DNA of 50,206 nucleotides from Microbacteriaceae bacterium PS02066 (lineage in GTDB: Bacteria > Actinomycetota > Actinomycetes > Actinomycetales > Microbacteriaceae): the NCBI GenBank assembly GCA_029959545.1, contig JASCPH010000020.1, positions 1 through 50,206 on the forward strand. Direction: 5' to 3'. This document shows, piece after piece, positions 49,010 to 50,206 of the stretch. Each line of letters begins with the position of its first letter. The first letter of the stretch is position 1. Both the position numbers and the translations under genes were made by a program. The notes under the pieces were generated by a model. That model worked only from the letters and a program-made list of their open reading frames with translations. It did no database searches and was not told the origin of the DNA.

Positions 49010-50113
49010 GTGGCAACTGTCACGTTCGACAACGCAACGCGTCTGTACCCGGGGGGAACCCGTCCGGCAGTCGACAAGCTCAACCTCGAGGTCGGAGACG
49101 GCGAGTTCCTCGTCCTGGTCGGCCCCTCGGGTTGCGGTAAGTCCACCTCGCTGCGCATGCTCGCCGGCCTCGAAGAGGTCAACTCGGGCAGCATCCGCAT
49201 CGGCGACCGCGACGTCACCGACGTCCCGCCGAAGGACCGCGACATCGCGATGGTGTTCCAGAACTACGCCCTGTACCCCCACATGACGGTCGCCGAGAAC
49301 ATGGGCTTCGCGCTCAAGATCGCCGGCGTCGGCAAGGAGGAGCGCGCCCAGCGTGTGCTCGAGGCCGCCAAGCTCCTCGACCTCGAGGAGTACCTGACCC
49401 GCAAGCCGAAGGCCCTCTCGGGTGGTCAGCGTCAGCGTGTCGCCATGGGTCGCGCCATCGTGCGTCAGCCCCAGGTGTTCCTCATGGACGAGCCGCTGTC
49501 GAACCTCGACGCCAAGCTCCGCGTGCAGACGCGCACGCAGATCGCGTCGCTGGTGCGCCGTCTCGGCGTCACCACGGTGTACGTCACGCACGACCAGACC
49601 GAGGCCCTCACGATGGGTGACCGCATCGCCGTGCTGAAGGACGGCCTGCTGCAGCAGGTCGGCACCCCGCGCGACCTGTACGAGAAGCCCAAGAACGTGT
49701 TCGTCGCCGGCTTCATCGGCTCCCCCGCCATGAACCTCTTCCCGGCCGACCTGGCCGAGGGCGGCGTCCGCTTCGGTGACCTCATCGTCCCCGTCGAGGC
49801 CGACATCCTCGGCAAGGCGCACGGCTCCGAGGTCACGATCGGTGTGCGTCCCGAGGACATCCAGGTGGCTCCCGCCGACGGCAAGGGCCTCTCGGTCGTC
49901 GTCGACCTTGTCGAAGAGCTCGGCGCCGACGGCTACCTGTACGGCCACTCCGAGATCAACGGCAAGCGCACCGACATCGTGGCGCGCGTCGACGGTCGTC
50001 GTCACCCGAGCGCCGGCGAGACGGTCATCCTCGCGCCCGTGCCCGGCCACGTGCACGTGTTCGACCTCGAGAGCGGCGAGCGCCTGAACGACAAGGCGAT
50101 CACTTCGGTCTGA
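49010..50113 (+). CDS. ABC transporter ATP-binding protein (MsiK/UgpC type)
   Basis: 367 aa from GTG 49010 (AAGGAGAAGAAACA upstream). Walker A GPSGCGKST (about 38-46), Q-loop FQNYALYPHM, signature LSGGQRQRVAMGRA (about 135), Walker B FLMDEPLSNLDA and H-loop VTHDQTEA are all intact. A C-terminal MalK-like TOBE/regulatory domain (SEVTIGVRPEDIQVAPA) completes it. Such stand-alone ATPases (MsiK in Streptomyces) energise several carbohydrate or glycerol-phosphate ABC importers whose other subunits are encoded elsewhere. No permease is in the window, though the contig ends 93 bases later. Confidence 0.93.
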   Translation: MATVTFDNATRLYPGGTRPAVDKLNLEVGDGEFLVLVGPSGCGKSTSLRMLAGLEEVNSGSIRIGDRDVTDVPPKDRDIAMVFQNYALYPHMTVAENMGFALKIAGVGKEERAQRVLEAAKLLDLEEYLTRKPKALSGGQRQRVAMGRAIVRQPQVFLMDEPLSNLDAKLRVQTRTQIASLVRRLGVTTVYVTHDQTEALTMGDRIAVLKDGLLQQVGTPRDLYEKPKNVFVAGFIGSPAMNLFPADLAEGGVRFGDLIVPVEADILGKAHGSEVTIGVRPEDIQVAPADGKGLSVVVDLVEELGADGYLYGHSEINGKRTDIVARVDGRRHPSAGETVILAPVPGHVHVFDLESGERLNDKAITSV

Positions 50114-50124
50114 TCGGAACGACC

Positions 50125-50206
50125 CCCGCGGGGGGGGGGGGGGGGGGGGGGGGGCGGCGCGGGGGCCCGCCGCGGGGGCGGGGGGGGGGGGGGGGGGAGG
50201 GGGAGA
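50125..50206. other. Poly-G tail, probable sequencing artefact
   Basis: After CGACCCCCGCG the sequence turns into long G runs (24 G at 50131-50154, later 17 or more) with few other bases, up to the last base. The natural terminator of the ABC gene (CCCCCGCGGGG-like) seems to be its start. Two-colour Illumina chemistry reads dark cycles as G, which best explains this. Confidence 0.85.

Noticed and set aside
50131..50206. G-quadruplex regulatory element
   Set aside because: Position at the very contig end and near-uniform G runs fit a base-calling artefact better.

Overview
The window looks like a nearly complete draft contig (about 50 kb, GC-rich) from an actinobacterium of the Microbacteriaceae, most probably Microbacterium. 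This is an inference from gene content and style: Lsr2, DUF3027, DUF3263, LytR_C, DUF2332, a XPB-type helicase with its Helicase_C_3 partner, ImuA'-ImuB-DnaE2, a DUF4011-helicase-REase protein, leaderless genes with a TAnnnT -10 box 6-7 bases before ATG, and the constant in-frame 'ggatgcg/gcatccg' style. The left edge lies in the leader of an rRNA operon that reads off the contig. The right edge ends in poly-G, which is probably a sequencing artefact.

Layout: 1-1.06 kb holds the rRNA promoter and leader (minus), a hexamer microsatellite abutting a 17-bp inverted repeat, a dead TetR remnant and tRNA-Ala(CGC). 1.1-5.2 kb is the conserved GlpR-like/RimJ/GalU block facing 5-FCL/FmdB/MscL. 5.2-9.6 kb is a very large DUF4011-helicase-nuclease-like protein whose Walker A and B motifs have decayed, divergent from an alkyltransferase-like protein whose active cysteine is alanine. 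9.6-12.6 kb is an acetate/monocarboxylate symporter (ActP + DUF485) divergent from a GAF-LuxR regulator. 12.6-14.6 kb has lsr2, a SnoaL-like protein, a truncated SRPBCC gene, a lipoprotein, palindromic repeats and tRNA-Arg(CCT). 14.7-19.4 kb has pyruvate:quinone oxidoreductase (poxB), a TetR regulator, the DUF6230-DUF6114-secreted protein operon it probably controls (third gene frameshifted) and a cysteine-free HesB/IscA-like protein.

19.4-25.1 kb is the SOS mutagenesis operon imuA'-imuB-dnaE2 with a candidate LexA box. 25.2-27.8 kb has an isochorismatase-type hydrolase, an EamA transporter divergent from a MarR regulator with two matching operators, and an HNH nuclease. 27.8-31.1 kb has a strong terminator with a possible small RNA, an M23 peptidase with a structured leader and a possible MtrA site, IdeR and SerC. 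31.1-36.2 kb has DUF3027, a cold-shock-domain protein, a small membrane protein and the XPB pair. 36.2-41.2 kb has a two-component system, an orphan WXG100 protein, groEL with CIRCE control, and CspA. 41.2-47.1 kb is ordinary chromosomal content (LytR_C, DUF3263, DUF2332, MsrB, nitroreductase, DMT transporter, lipoprotein, MarR and its DUF7882 neighbours).

The most unusual structure is at 47.15-47.79 kb. An intact tRNA-Thr(TGT) gene on the minus strand is followed by eight tandem copies of its own 3' half (T-arm, 3' acceptor strand and part of the anticodon arm) in 68-69-bp units, all positioned to be transcribed as one long pre-tRNA trailer. Next to it are a DsbA-fold protein that has lost its CPxC motif and an MsiK/UgpC-type ABC ATPase. 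A second theme is proteins that keep their fold but have lost catalytic residues: the helicase, the alkyltransferase-like protein, the HesB-like protein, the DsbA-like protein and, as usual for its family, ImuB.
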